A stretch of DNA of 64,000 bases from Methanofervidicoccus abyssi (GTDB taxonomy: Archaea; AGJL01; Methanococci; Methanococcales; Methanococcaceae): the NCBI RefSeq assembly GCF_004310395.1, contig NZ_BFAX01000003.1:27333-91332 (forward strand). Direction: 5' to 3'. Below, piece by piece: positions 31,281 through 42,141 of the stretch. Made by a program: the position numbers and the translations under genes. The first letter of the stretch is position 1; each line of letters begins with the position of its first letter. The notes beneath the pieces are model-generated. The model did no database searches and was not told the origin of the DNA. It saw only the letters and a list, made by a program, of their open reading frames with translations.

Positions 31281-32360
31281 TTACTCCAGTATCCTATATA
31301 AGGTATTTCTCTCCTTAGGAATCCTACCTATTTCCTTAATAATGTTTCTTATCTCCTCCACAGATAGGCTGACACCGTATTGAGCACCTGCAGCCCTAGA
31401 GATATTTTCTTCCATAAGTGTTCCTCCAAAGTCATTGGCACCACACCTTAGGGCGACCTGAGCCATCTTCACCCCTAACTTTACCCATGACACTTGGATA
31501 TTCCTTATGAGATCTTTAAACAGTATCCTACTTATTGCGTAGATCTTAAGATCTTCTATACCTGTTGCACCTCTCCTAGCCCTACCATTGAGGTATATAG
31601 GAGCGAATCTGTGCATGAATGTTAGAGGTACAAACTCTGTAAATCCTCCAGTCTCTTCCTGTATCTCCTTTAATATAAAGAGGTGTTTAACTATATGCCT
31701 GTACTCCTCGATGTGACCGTACATTATAGTGCATGTTGTCCTTATTTCCAACTTATGGGCTGTTTTTATTACCTTTATCCACTCCCTTGTGGAAAGTTTA
31801 GAAGGACAGAGTTCAGCTCGGATAGTGTCATCTAGTATCTCAGCAGCTGTCCCAGGCATAGTGTTTAATCCCTTTTCCTTTAATATCATTAATGCCTCCT
31901 TTATATCGAGACCTGCATTTTCAGCTGCAAATTTAACTTCCATTGGAGAGAATGCATGGATATGGATACCTCCGTAAGGTTCAGTGACACTATGAACTTT
32001 CTCCAGAATCTTTCCTTGGAAGTAGGTATCTACCTTGGGGTGGAGACCTCCCTGGATACATACCTCTGTGCAACCCATCTTTTTTGCCTCTAAGGCTCTC
32101 CTGGCGATTTCGTCCACATCTAAAAAGTAGGCCCTTTTATCTCCCATATCCACCCTAAAGGCACAGAATTTACAGTCACCTACACAGATGTTGGTATAGT
32201 TGATATTTCTGTTGACTACGTAAGTTACTACATCTCCCACAATAATTTTTCTGAGATTATCTCCTATCTTTAAAATATCAAATAAATTTTCTTCGTCCCT
32301 AAAAAGTTCTAAACACTCTCTCCGTGAGATATCTCTTGTATATAGTTTATCTAAATCCAT
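31281..32360 (-). CDS. cofH: CofH, subunit of the F420 deazaflavin (Fo) synthase
   Basis: A radical SAM enzyme that joins the ribitylaminouracil precursor to tyrosine, the first half of Fo formation in coenzyme F420 synthesis. YVVNRNINYTNICVGDCKFCAF carries the CxxxCxxC cluster motif and the asparagine-rich lead typical of CofH rather than CofG. CIQGGLHP and NTMPGTAAEIL follow. The start is ATG 32360, three bases behind GGTGAT; the open frame runs 23 codons further upstream without support. CofG is not nearby. Confidence 0.93.
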   Translation of the reverse strand: MDLDKLYTRDISRRECLELFRDEENLFDILKIGDNLRKIIVGDVVTYVVNRNINYTNICVGDCKFCAFRVDMGDKRAYFLDVDEIARRALEAKKMGCTEVCIQGGLHPKVDTYFQGKILEKVHSVTEPYGGIHIHAFSPMEVKFAAENAGLDIKEALMILKEKGLNTMPGTAAEILDDTIRAELCPSKLSTREWIKVIKTAHKLEIRTTCTIMYGHIEEYRHIVKHLFILKEIQEETGGFTEFVPLTFMHRFAPIYLNGRARRGATGIEDLKIYAISRILFKDLIRNIQVSWVKLGVKMAQVALRCGANDFGGTLMEENISRAAGAQYGVSLSVEEIRNIIKEIGRIPKERNTLYRILE

Positions 32361-32589
32361 GAAATCACCGAAAAAAAGAGTTAGATGATGAATTAATATA
32401 ATTAAGTAATAATTAAAAATTAATAACATATTTTATACTATTGGATTTTAGTATATCTAATACCCCATATTAGGTTTTTAGATTGCTCAGAGTATTTAAA
32501 GGTTATATTTATATTTTTCTATTTGATTTAAATGGGAATTAAATATATATCATTAATACTAATAGTAACAATAGTAATATAGTGAGTAA

Positions 32590-33579
<990 letters not shown>

Positions 33580-33598
33580 TTTTTATTTTTCTATTTTA
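33580..33598 (+). terminator. Oligo-T terminator after mer
   Basis: TTTTTATTTTTCTATTTT directly after the mer stop codon, an archaeal-style T-rich termination signal. Confidence 0.45.
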
Positions 33599-33695
33599 TT
33601 AATTTTATTATAAATAAAAATATTATAATAATTTTAACAATAATTTTAAATTATAATAAATCTAAATTTTCACACAGATTAAGACGGTGATAATT

Positions 33696-34082
33696 ATGCC
33701 AGTACTCTACGGGAGAGTAACTTCTGGGAAGGGAGAAGGTAGATATTACATGTCTTTAAAACCATATAGGAAGAAATTTAAAAGTTTATTGGGATACTAC
33801 CCTTACGAAGGAACGTTAAATATTAAATTAAGTGAATATGTACCATTAGACATGTCCAAGTGTTTAGAGATTGAAGGTTTTGAATACAACGGTGAGAGGT
33901 ACTACGGAGTAAAACTCCTCCCTGCAAAAATATCTAAGGATGAATTTGGTGTATACGGTGCCTTAATCTTCCCTGAGAAATCCCACCATTCCAAGGATAT
34001 AGTAGAGGTCATATCGCCCCTAAATCTTAGAAACTATTTATCCCTAAGAAACGGAGATGTTGTTAAGATATTGGTAGAGTGA
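33696..34082 (+). CDS. ribK: CTP-dependent riboflavin kinase
   Basis: Makes FMN from riboflavin using CTP, the archaeal enzyme unrelated to bacterial RibF. It has GRVTSGKGEGRYYMSL, YYPYEGTLNIKL and the GVYGALIFPEKSHH segment of the family; 128 residues fit MJ0056. The start is ATG 33696, behind GGTGATAATT; an in-frame GTG at 33687 lies inside that site. Six bases separate it from trpF. Confidence 0.94.
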   Translation: MPVLYGRVTSGKGEGRYYMSLKPYRKKFKSLLGYYPYEGTLNIKLSEYVPLDMSKCLEIEGFEYNGERYYGVKLLPAKISKDEFGVYGALIFPEKSHHSKDIVEVISPLNLRNYLSLRNGDVVKILVE

Positions 34083-34088
34083 TATTAA

Positions 34089-34715
34089 ATGTTTATTAAA
34101 ATATGTGGTATTAAAACCCAGAAGGAGTTAAAGGTTGTAGAAAAATATGCAGATGCTACAGGAGTGGTGGTGGAGTCAGAGTCTAAAAGGAGAGTAAGTT
34201 TAGATAAGGCTAAGGAGTTAATAGAGGCTTCCAGTATTCCAGTATTTACAGTTTCTACATTAGAGGACTTTAAGTCGTGGTCAGAGGTAATAGAAAAAAC
34301 TGGGACTGAATATATCCAAATCCACTCAGATATGGATACTGATACTGTAGAAAAGTTGAAGGAAGAACACAGTGTATTTATAATGAAAGCTTTCAAAGTG
34401 CCTAAGAGGAGCTCTTTTCCTGAGATGGATGCAGAAGATCTTATAAAGAGAATAGTTGAGTATAAAGGCATAGTGGATAGGATCCTCTTAGATACAGGTA
34501 AAGGATGTGGTGTTACCCACGATCATAGAGTTAGTAAAATAGTCTGTAGAAAATTTGATGTAGTGCTTGCAGGAGGATTAAACCCTGAGAATGTTAGGGA
34601 GATTGTTGATTACGTGCAACCTTCTGGAGTGGATGTATCAAGTGGTGTTGAGAGAGATGGTGAGAAAAGGGAGGAGCTAATAAAATCCTTTGTAGAACGT
34701 TTAAAAATGAGATAA
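34089..34715 (+). CDS. trpF: Phosphoribosylanthranilate isomerase
   Basis: Third step of tryptophan synthesis from anthranilate. The catalytic cysteine is in KICGIKT at the N-terminus, the catalytic aspartate in ILLDTGKGCG, and LAGGLNPENV plus GVDVSSGVE close the TIM barrel. The 208 residues are normal. No other trp gene lies next to it; it is co-directional with ribK and a HAD phosphatase. Confidence 0.95.
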   Translation: MFIKICGIKTQKELKVVEKYADATGVVVESESKRRVSLDKAKELIEASSIPVFTVSTLEDFKSWSEVIEKTGTEYIQIHSDMDTDTVEKLKEEHSVFIMKAFKVPKRSSFPEMDAEDLIKRIVEYKGIVDRILLDTGKGCGVTHDHRVSKIVCRKFDVVLAGGLNPENVREIVDYVQPSGVDVSSGVERDGEKREELIKSFVERLKMR

Positions 34716-34724
34716 CGGGATCTT

Positions 34725-35501
34725 ATGAAAATTGCTGTAGTTTTCGACTGCTCTGGTACCTTGGTGGACGTTAAGAGGATCATCAAAGAAATAGAATCCC
34801 AAAAGTTTCTATGTAATCACCAGACCGTGGATATCGTAGATAAGAAAAGAGGTAGGGTGTTAATCGTTATAGGAGAAAAGATCGATCTGTTAAATTTAGA
34901 TCCAAATATGCTAATGAAAAATCTACTTGAGAGGATAAAGTGGAAGATTACTTACTGCCACCCTCCTATTTTTAAGGATAATATTTTAAAAGATAGTAGA
35001 ACCAAAGTAAAGGAACTACAGGATCCTGCATATATACTTAACAGATTCAAGATCGAGACAGATCCTGGATATGCCCTAATCTGTGACACTATAGAAGGGA
35101 AAGTGGAATACACTATCGCCACTGGAGGCTGTCTATTTGATGGAGTACAGGAAACCATAAAAGAATTAAAAGATATGGGTATTGAGATATATATAGCTTC
35201 TGGAGATAGCAAGTATGCCATTGAAAAGTTGAGTATGTTGATAGATATTGAGAAAAATCATATCTTTCCAGAGGCTCATCAACACCTTAAGAAAGATTTA
35301 GTGTTAAAGTTAAAGAAAGAAGGATATAAGGTAGTGATGGTAGGGGATGGAACTAACGATGTACCTGCAATGCTTGAAAGTGATCTATCAGTCATCAACT
35401 TACAGGGAGGTAAAGTTTCAAAAAAAGCCTTAGATATTGCAGATATAAGGATAGAAGATATCAAAGAAGTGGTCGATATTGTGAAGAAATTGAAAGAATG
35501 A
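34725..35501 (+). CDS. HAD-superfamily phosphatase, P-type-ATPase-like
   Basis: A soluble HAD hydrolase. Motif I reads VVFDCSGTLVD (a serine stands where most HAD phosphatases have the second aspartate), motif II IASGD, and motif IV GDGTNDVPAM, a signature shared with the phosphorylation domain of P-type ATPases. It resembles the stand-alone archaeal protein MJ0968. No membrane segments. The substrate is unknown. Confidence 0.82.
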   Translation: MKIAVVFDCSGTLVDVKRIIKEIESQKFLCNHQTVDIVDKKRGRVLIVIGEKIDLLNLDPNMLMKNLLERIKWKITYCHPPIFKDNILKDSRTKVKELQDPAYILNRFKIETDPGYALICDTIEGKVEYTIATGGCLFDGVQETIKELKDMGIEIYIASGDSKYAIEKLSMLIDIEKNHIFPEAHQHLKKDLVLKLKKEGYKVVMVGDGTNDVPAMLESDLSVINLQGGKVSKKALDIADIRIEDIKEVVDIVKKLKE

Positions 35502-35581
35502 TTATTATAAAAAAAATAATAAAAATAATAGAATAAAAATGAGGAAGAAATTATTAAAATTATTAAATTTTATATCTTTTT

Positions 35582-36787
35582 TTATAAAACTTCATACATC
35601 TTTTCTATCTTTTTTACAACATCTACTGCATCTTCTCCAAATACAATAATTTTATCCCTAAGGTAGATAACATCAGGTGCCCTATCGGACTTCTTACATA
35701 CAATCTTTACATCCTCTTCAATTCCTCTGTTTTCCATTTTATCAGATAAGGAGAAGAGAGTAAACCCGCACTCTCTCAAAACCTCCAAAATATCTGGAGA
35801 GTATCTTATTGTCATTGCACTTCTAACTTTAGGGTTGTAATAGTTGATGGTAATTATCATCTTAGATACAATATTAGGGACTCCAAACTCTACATATTCA
35901 ACTTTACCTTTCTCTGTAATCCTTAAACTAGCAACATCTTCGATACCTCTTGGAAGGACTAGACACTCTCCAACGTAAGAACCATCTTCTGGAATAAGAT
36001 GTTGGAGATTCATATCCCTCAGGAGATGGAAGGCATAATATAAACTCTTTAGTACTCCTTCCCTGCTTATATAGACAGGATTGGAGTTATACCCGTACTT
36101 AGTCTTAGTTGCATATATCACAGATGTCAGCACCACTCTCTTTCCCTCTTCAATGGCATCTACAATATTATATCCCTTTGCAATAAAGGATGCTACTGCA
36201 GAGGCAAATACACAACCTGTACCATGTACTTCTCTGTCTATCTTTCTCCCCCTGAACTTCCTTATTATATTACCTTTATAGAGAAGTTTATCTTCTATCC
36301 CAGTGATCAGTATATAGTTATCCTCCTTCTCTAAATCCTTAAAGTATTTAGACCGTCTTATTATGTTGTACTCCTGGAAGTTAGGTAGTATTAAAAGGGA
36401 TCTTTTGAAAAGTTCAAAATACTTTTTTAGAGTTTTGTCATCTATGAAGGTATAACCTGTTGTGGATCTCAAGACAGGATCACACACTATTTTAAAGTTA
36501 TACTCTTTCTGATAGTTTAGAAGTATGTCTATGGCATCTCCAGTCAGTACCCCAGTCTTTACAGTGGATACTTGGAAGTCCTCAAAGATAGCCTGGAGTT
36601 GGTTCTCTATAACATCCCTTGGGAGATCCACCTTGGAATACACCTTCTTGTTGTTTTGAGGTATTAAGGAAGTTATCACAGTTAAAGGATTACATCCTAG
36701 TAACTTAACTGTCTTCACATCTGCAACTATCCCAGCTCCACCTGTAGGATCGTAACCCCCAACCAGCAAGATATTTACCTTTGACAT
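35582..36787 (-). CDS. thiDN: ThiDN: HMP/HMP-phosphate kinase fused to thiamine-phosphate synthase
   Basis: Two domains of thiamine synthesis. Residues ~1-240 are ThiD (GGYDPTGGAGIVADVKT, DPVLRSTTGYTF, HGTGCVFASAVASFIAKG), phosphorylating hydroxymethylpyrimidine twice. Residues ~245-401 are ThiN (LPRGIEDVASL, SAMTIRYSPDILEVL), which joins pyrimidine and thiazole phosphates. Start ATG 36787, with ATG 36796 possible; it overlaps the end of mptE by several codons, so the two are coupled. With Thi4 it supplies thiamine. Confidence 0.93.
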   Translation of the reverse strand: MSKVNILLVGGYDPTGGAGIVADVKTVKLLGCNPLTVITSLIPQNNKKVYSKVDLPRDVIENQLQAIFEDFQVSTVKTGVLTGDAIDILLNYQKEYNFKIVCDPVLRSTTGYTFIDDKTLKKYFELFKRSLLILPNFQEYNIIRRSKYFKDLEKEDNYILITGIEDKLLYKGNIIRKFRGRKIDREVHGTGCVFASAVASFIAKGYNIVDAIEEGKRVVLTSVIYATKTKYGYNSNPVYISREGVLKSLYYAFHLLRDMNLQHLIPEDGSYVGECLVLPRGIEDVASLRITEKGKVEYVEFGVPNIVSKMIITINYYNPKVRSAMTIRYSPDILEVLRECGFTLFSLSDKMENRGIEEDVKIVCKKSDRAPDVIYLRDKIIVFGEDAVDVVKKIEKMYEVL

Positions 36788-37509
36788 CTTATCCATTCCT
36801 CTATAGACAATATTATACATCTTCCATGTTTTTTAAGGTATTCTATCAACTCCTTGGCATACCTTAATTTCTTTATCTTGATATCATCCCCTCTCTCCAC
36901 CTCTCTCCTCAAGTTAGGCCTTGAGTATTTAGTTATGTACTCTCCAAAGTCCATACCACAGAGCACTATCCTTTTAGCACCACAATACTCTGCAAGGAAG
37001 CAACATCTATCGCCGTCTGTAAATCCCCCGTAATTGATAAGCCCTGGAATCTGGAGAGGAACCTGGTAACTTCCTACAATATTTTTCAACTTTGGAAGGT
37101 ATTTCTTTATCTTATCTATGTTATCTCCATGAGCATGTACTATAACTATGGAACCTCTTCTATTACTCTCCAGTATACTTTCCATGTCTCCATCTAAATC
37201 TGAAACTACTATATCTGGAAGGATGTCTTCCTCTAGAAGTGCTTTTGTAGCCCCATCTGCAGAGATAATTACATCTCTCTCTTTTAAGATTTTTAGTATC
37301 TTTACATGTCTCTTTATAGAAGGGCCAGCCCCAACTACATAGACTATTTTACCTTCTATAACCTCCCTTAACCTTTTCTCCGGAATATTGTTATTTAACT
37401 TATCAATTAGATCCTTCAGTAGCAATCCACTCTTTAAATCTCTCTCCCTGTTAAATTTAAAATCTTCTATAATCTTGGAGTACATAGGTGCCCAATCTCT
37501 AAGATCCAT
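36775..37509 (-). CDS. mptE: 6-hydroxymethyl-7,8-dihydropterin pyrophosphokinase MptE
   Basis: Activates hydroxymethyl-dihydropterin for methanopterin synthesis; the archaeal enzyme (DUF115 fold, MJ1634) is unrelated to FolK. Visible are VYVVGAGPSIKRH, ISADGATKALLE, DIVVSDLDGD, HAHGDN and GGFTDGDRCCFLAEY. I choose ATG 37509, four bases behind AGTGAA; GTG 37518 is also in frame. It overlaps thiDN at its 3' end. Confidence 0.93.
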   Translation of the reverse strand: MDLRDWAPMYSKIIEDFKFNRERDLKSGLLLKDLIDKLNNNIPEKRLREVIEGKIVYVVGAGPSIKRHVKILKILKERDVIISADGATKALLEEDILPDIVVSDLDGDMESILESNRRGSIVIVHAHGDNIDKIKKYLPKLKNIVGSYQVPLQIPGLINYGGFTDGDRCCFLAEYCGAKRIVLCGMDFGEYITKYSRPNLRREVERGDDIKIKKLRYAKELIEYLKKHGRCIILSIEEWIRCQR

Positions 37510-37667
37510 AATCTTCACTATTTTATGTGTTTAAGACTTATTATTCTATTTTTTTATTTTTAAATTTTTATATAATTACAATAATGATTATTAAAAATTT
37601 AAAACATTGTAAGATTGATATATGGTTATTCAGTTTATAACTATTAGAAATTATGAGGGTGATAAAT

Positions 37668-38978
37668 GTGAAATTTCCAGGAAACGACATGATAACTATA
37701 GAGGATGGATTCCTAAAGATAGATGGATACAGTGCAGAGGAACTTGCAGAAAAGTATGGTACCCCTCTATACGTAATGAGTGAAAATCAGATTGTAAGAA
37801 ACTACAGAGCATACGAAGATGCATTTAAGGAGTATAAAAAGAAAACTGGAAAAGACTTTATCCTATGCTACGCCTACAAGGCAAATTCCAACCTAGCTAT
37901 TACAAGGTTGTTGTCTAAGTTGGGAAGTGGTGCAGATGTTGTAAGTGGTGGTGAATTGTATATAGCAAGACTCTCCAAGGTACCTCCTGAGAAGATAGTA
38001 TTCAACGGAAACTGTAAAACAGAGGAAGAAATTGTAATGGGTATAGAGAATAACATAAGGGCCTTCAACGTAGACAGTATAAGTGAGTTGATACTTATAG
38101 ATAAGATAGCTGGAGAAATGGGATCTGAAGCAAATGTTGCATTTAGGATAAATCCAGATGTAGATCCAAAGACTCATCCTAAGATATCTACAGGTTTAAA
38201 GAGGAGTAAATTTGGGCTTGACGTCCAATCTGGTATGGCTATGAAGGCCATAAAAATGGCTCTAGATATGGACAACGTGAATGTTGTAGGGCTACACTGC
38301 CATATAGGGTCTCAACTAACAGATTTATCTCCATTTGTGGAGGAAACTAGGAAGGTTATGGATTTTGTTATGGAGTTGGAAAAGGAAGGTATAAAGATAG
38401 AGGATATTAATTTAGGAGGTGGTTTAGGGATACCGTACCATAAAGATAAAGATGTACCCGATCCCTATCAGTTGGCAGAGGTTATAATTAATACCGTTAT
38501 GGAGTATGAAGATAAGGTAGATCTACCTAACCTCCTCCTTGAACCTGGAAGGAGTATAGTGGGAACAGCAGGAGTGCTCCTTGGAAAGGTCTATCACATA
38601 AAAGAAACCCCATATGGAAAGTGGATAATGATAGATGCAGGTATGAACGACATGATGAGGCCTGCAATATATGACGCCTACCATGAAATAGTACCCTGTA
38701 TACTTAGGGAAGAGAAAGAAGTTGTAAATATTGCTGGAGGATTATGTGAAAGTTCAGATGTTTTCGGAAGAGATAGGTATATTCCAAAGGTTGAGGTTGG
38801 AGATATAGTGGCTATACTGGATGTTGGAGCATACGGTATAAGTATGGCAAACAACTACAACGGTAGAGGGAGGCCAAGGGTGGTACTAACTAATGATAAG
38901 GGGGTCTTTGTTATCAGGGAGAGGGAGACTTACGGTGATCTCATTGCAAAGGATATTGTACCTAGACATTTACTTTAA
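37668..38978 (+). CDS. lysA: Diaminopimelate decarboxylase
   Basis: Last step of lysine synthesis, PLP-dependent. The PLP lysine lies in CYAYKANSN, the glycine-rich phosphate site is LGGGLGIPY, and EPGRSIVG and CESSDVFGRDR complete the active site across the dimer. I place the start at GTG 37668, four bases behind GGTGAT, instead of ATG 37653, which lies before the site. Together with dapB elsewhere in the window it shows the diaminopimelate route. Confidence 0.95.
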   Translation: MKFPGNDMITIEDGFLKIDGYSAEELAEKYGTPLYVMSENQIVRNYRAYEDAFKEYKKKTGKDFILCYAYKANSNLAITRLLSKLGSGADVVSGGELYIARLSKVPPEKIVFNGNCKTEEEIVMGIENNIRAFNVDSISELILIDKIAGEMGSEANVAFRINPDVDPKTHPKISTGLKRSKFGLDVQSGMAMKAIKMALDMDNVNVVGLHCHIGSQLTDLSPFVEETRKVMDFVMELEKEGIKIEDINLGGGLGIPYHKDKDVPDPYQLAEVIINTVMEYEDKVDLPNLLLEPGRSIVGTAGVLLGKVYHIKETPYGKWIMIDAGMNDMMRPAIYDAYHEIVPCILREEKEVVNIAGGLCESSDVFGRDRYIPKVEVGDIVAILDVGAYGISMANNYNGRGRPRVVLTNDKGVFVIRERETYGDLIAKDIVPRHLL

Positions 38979-39122
38979 ACCTTTTTAGAAATATCACTAA
39001 TCTTTTATTGGAAGTTCACCTTCATCTCCAATACTCAGTTATATCTCTATGAAGAATGTTAACAGGGAAAATGATGAAATACTTTAGGTGATAAATTTTA
39101 ATTATCGAATATTTTTATTAAT

Positions 39123-39509
39123 TTATCTTTTTTCAATCAACTCATTAAAACTCAGGGCTATGGGGGAGATTTTATAGTAATCTACTAGGTAACTTTTACC
39201 TTCTACCTTTAATAGGTAGGGGTCTATAAATAGAATTTTTTCCTTTATCTTTACTGCAATATAGGGCTTAGCTCCAAAGGTTTCTGAAAATAGTAAAAGT
39301 TTTAAGATATTCTCCTTTGAGATATAAAAACTCTCCCTCGATGTAGATTTACATTCAAAGGCGTAGATATCCCCCTTCTTCCCTGCTATTAGATCTACTC
39401 CATGACTACCTGCACTCCTTATCACTGCAAAACCTTCCTTTTCAAGCATTCTTTTAAGTTCCCATTCAAATTTTGCACCTTTTCTGTACTTAGAACCATA
39501 TCTTCCCAA
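39123..39509 (-). CDS. hjc: Holliday junction resolvase Hjc
   Basis: Cuts four-way DNA junctions during recombination. The nuclease core shows KGAKFEWELKRMLE (catalytic glutamate), SAGSHGVDLIA (catalytic aspartate) and FECKST (ECK). The 128 residues fit Hjc. The start is probably TTG 39509, at the normal spacing behind GGTGTA; GTG 39518 lies inside that site. Confidence 0.92.
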   Translation of the reverse strand: MGRYGSKYRKGAKFEWELKRMLEKEGFAVIRSAGSHGVDLIAGKKGDIYAFECKSTSRESFYISKENILKLLLFSETFGAKPYIAVKIKEKILFIDPYLLKVEGKSYLVDYYKISPIALSFNELIEKR

Positions 39510-39902
39510 ATTATACACCTAATACTCCTTTTAAACTTTATTAAAAAATTTTAAATTTTTTATAAAATATTATAATTAAAATAAGCAAAATAAATACTAA
39601 TAATACTTAAAATAAATGAATTAGTTTAGAAATATTGGAGACTACCTGTTAACAAATATAGAGATGTTTTGTCCTTTTTTTATTTTCACGTAAATGTAAA
39701 ATTAAAATAAATAAATTAAAATAAATTAAAATTAAATATAAACAAAGAGATTTAGGAACCTCCACAAACGTAGAATCCTACACTCTATTACCAGAAACAT
39801 CCTGAGAGTAATATATATGGGATTTTTACCTTTTGATATTCAACAATCTAATTTTTGTCCAAGAACTGTAATTAACTGTTTTAATTAAAGTTAACTGGTG
39901 AG
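39510..39902 (+). other. Divergent intergenic region hjc / mfnF
   Basis: About 390 nt, AT-rich. Short moderately GC parts near 39640 and 39760 form no clear structure. Nothing assignable was found. Confidence 0.4.
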
Positions 39903-40886
39903 ATGGTGATCCTCGGAATAGATATAGGAGGAGCAAACACAAAGATAACTGAGTTAGAGGAAAAATATTACAAAATACACCATATATATTTCCCAATGTG
40001 GAAAAAACATAAAAAACTAACTGAGCTCCTAAGAGTGTACAACAGTGGGAATGTTGAAAAAGTTGGTATAGTTATGACAGCTGAACTCGTAGATGCATAC
40101 AGGAGTAAAAGGGAGGGAGTGGAAGACATACTAAACTCTGTGGAGAGAGCGTTTCCTGATAAAGATATTTATGTTTTTGATGTAGATGGGAATTTTTTAG
40201 AAATAGATGTTGCTAAGAAAAAATATATTAAAGTCTCGGCTTCAAATTGGACTGCTACTGCTTACTTTGTAATAAAGGATATTTGCGACAACTGTATACT
40301 TGTGGACATGGGCTCCACAACAACAGATATTATACCTATAAAGGATGGAGAGATACTGGCTGAAGAAACAGATCTAAAGAGATTGATGAACAACCAGTTA
40401 GTATATGTGGGGGCACTTAGGACTCCTCTTTCATTCCTCACCAATACTGTAGTCTTTAGAGGTTTTAAAACCAATGTATCTTCGGAGTACTTTTCTATAA
40501 CTGGGGATGTAAATCTTATACTAAACAAGATAAATCCAGAAGATTACACCTGTGATACACCTGATGGTGTTCCAGTAGATAGGAAAAGTTGTATGAGGAG
40601 AGTGGCTAGGGTTTTATGTAGTGATTTGGAGGAAGTAAATGAGGAGGAGATTTTAGATATATCACTTCAATTTTACAGAAAACTCTTAAATATGGTCAGA
40701 AGCAACTTAGATCGGGTCTTTGAGAGGTATGAGATCAGAGATGTTGTAATTACAGGCCTTGGAGAGGGTATACTAAAGGAAGCCTTGGAAGGTTATAGTA
40801 TTATATCCGTAGGAGAGAGGTATGGAAAGGAGGTGTCCCTAAGTACACCAAGTTTCGCAGTTGCTAAGTTATTAGAAAACTACTAA
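39903..40886 (+). CDS. mfnF: MfnF, methanofuran core synthase
   Basis: Joins the aminomethylfuran phosphate unit with glutamyl-tyramine to build the core of methanofuran, the first C1 carrier of methanogenesis. The protein is of the ASKHA/hydantoinase type: ILGIDIGGANTK at the N-terminus, LVDMGSTTTDIIPI mid-protein and TGLGEG near the end. It matches the MJ0815 family in length (327). ATG 39903 and GTG 39906 are both possible; the usual ribosome spacing favours the GTG. Confidence 0.88.
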   Translation: MVILGIDIGGANTKITELEEKYYKIHHIYFPMWKKHKKLTELLRVYNSGNVEKVGIVMTAELVDAYRSKREGVEDILNSVERAFPDKDIYVFDVDGNFLEIDVAKKKYIKVSASNWTATAYFVIKDICDNCILVDMGSTTTDIIPIKDGEILAEETDLKRLMNNQLVYVGALRTPLSFLTNTVVFRGFKTNVSSEYFSITGDVNLILNKINPEDYTCDTPDGVPVDRKSCMRRVARVLCSDLEEVNEEEILDISLQFYRKLLNMVRSNLDRVFERYEIRDVVITGLGEGILKEALEGYSIISVGERYGKEVSLSTPSFAVAKLLENY

Positions 40887-40894
40887 GTGAAACT

Positions 40895-41296
40895 ATGGGG
40901 TACAGTAGAAGAAGAAAAATAAAAAAGATAAAAAAGATAGCTCTAGAGAGAATAGATATCCTGATGAACCTAGCTGAAGAAGCTTACAGGAAGGGGCGAC
41001 TGGATAGGATGAGAAGGTATATTGAATTGAGTAGAAGAATTGCCATGAAGGTAAGGGTACATTTTCCAAAGAAGTGGAAGAGAAGATTATGTAAAAAGTG
41101 TCTAACTATACTAATTTACGGTGAGAACTGTAAGGTTAGGACAGTTAGTGATAAGAACTGCCCTCATGTTGCTATAAAGTGTTTAAACTGTGGTAACGTT
41201 ATTAAAATCCCCATGGTGAAAGAAAAAAAGTTAAAAAGAAGACTTAAAAGAATGATTAAAAGTAGTGGTTCTGATACAGGTTCTTCAAAATTATGA
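40895..41296 (+). CDS. rnp4: Ribonuclease P protein component 4 (Rpp21)
   Basis: Protein subunit of archaeal RNase P, which trims the 5' ends of tRNAs. Two N-terminal helices rich in lysine and arginine are followed by a zinc ribbon: CKKC and, later, CLNCGN. MRRYIELSRRIAMKVRVHFPK is the family signature. The 133 residues fit. It is 8 nt after mfnF. Confidence 0.93.
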   Translation: MGYSRRRKIKKIKKIALERIDILMNLAEEAYRKGRLDRMRRYIELSRRIAMKVRVHFPKKWKRRLCKKCLTILIYGENCKVRTVSDKNCPHVAIKCLNCGNVIKIPMVKEKKLKRRLKRMIKSSGSDTGSSKL

Positions 41297-41400
41297 GTAC
41301 CTGTCAATAAACCTGAATAATTATCTACACAAAAAATATTTAATTGGAGTTATTAGATAAAATAAATAAAATCTGAGAATAGGGGTGCAGGGGAAGGTTA

Positions 41401-42132
41401 ATGGATATTTCAGATCCTTTGTTATCTAGGATGCGTCATCATCTCCAAAAAATAAGGAGAGATACTATGGAATCTAAAAACTTAAATGACGGTTTGAAAT
41501 CTGATGAGAATGTTGATACTGTTGATTACAGTTTAGATGAAGAGGAACTGATAAAAAAATCTGAAACTTTAAAAAAGATAGTAGAAAATTTACAGAATAG
41601 AATAAAAAAGGCTATAATAGGTATCCAGTTGGAAGATAAAAGTGAAGAATTTGTAAAGGAGGATCAGAAAAAATCTGAAAGAGAAGAAACAGTTAGCCAG
41701 ACGGAGTATTTAAAGGAGATTAGTAAAAAACTGGAAGAGTTGCCTAAGGTTATGGAGACTAGCAATCCAAAGATAGAAGAAACACTGAATCAAATATTGG
41801 AAAAAATTAATATCCTCATAGATAAAAATACTGAAAATGCCTTAAAATTAGACAAAATAATCGAGAAAATAGATAAGGTTATTTCTAAACTGGAAGACAT
41901 ATCTGAGAAGATGGTAAAATTGTACGAAAGTGGCAGTGTAACTGTGTTGGATATTATAAACCTTATTAGAGAGATACATAGTGGAATCTGTGAAATAAGA
42001 GAGATCTTAAGTACATACCGATATGATGAGATAGACAGGGCTATAGAGATAGCAGATAATTTAAACAACAAAATGGATATTTACTTAAAAGAGTTCGAAA
42101 AAATTGTTAATGAATCTGTAAGTGTGGCATAA
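41401..42132 (+). CDS. Coiled-coil protein of unknown function
   Basis: A 243-residue, highly charged, helical protein with long coiled-coil heptads (about 45-80 and 95-175) and no cysteines in motifs or membrane segments. It is not recognised. It lies 9 nt before dapB and a few genes before the chemotaxis cluster; an archaellum or signalling partner role is possible but unsupported. Start ATG 41401 follows GGGGAAGGTTA. Confidence 0.65.
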   Translation: MDISDPLLSRMRHHLQKIRRDTMESKNLNDGLKSDENVDTVDYSLDEEELIKKSETLKKIVENLQNRIKKAIIGIQLEDKSEEFVKEDQKKSEREETVSQTEYLKEISKKLEELPKVMETSNPKIEETLNQILEKINILIDKNTENALKLDKIIEKIDKVISKLEDISEKMVKLYESGSVTVLDIINLIREIHSGICEIREILSTYRYDEIDRAIEIADNLNNKMDIYLKEFEKIVNESVSVA

Positions 42133-42141
42133 GGTGATCCA

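Noticed and set aside
38979..39122. Box C/D-like ATGATGA between lysA and hjc
   Set aside because: No D box at a usable distance on either strand and no terminal stem.
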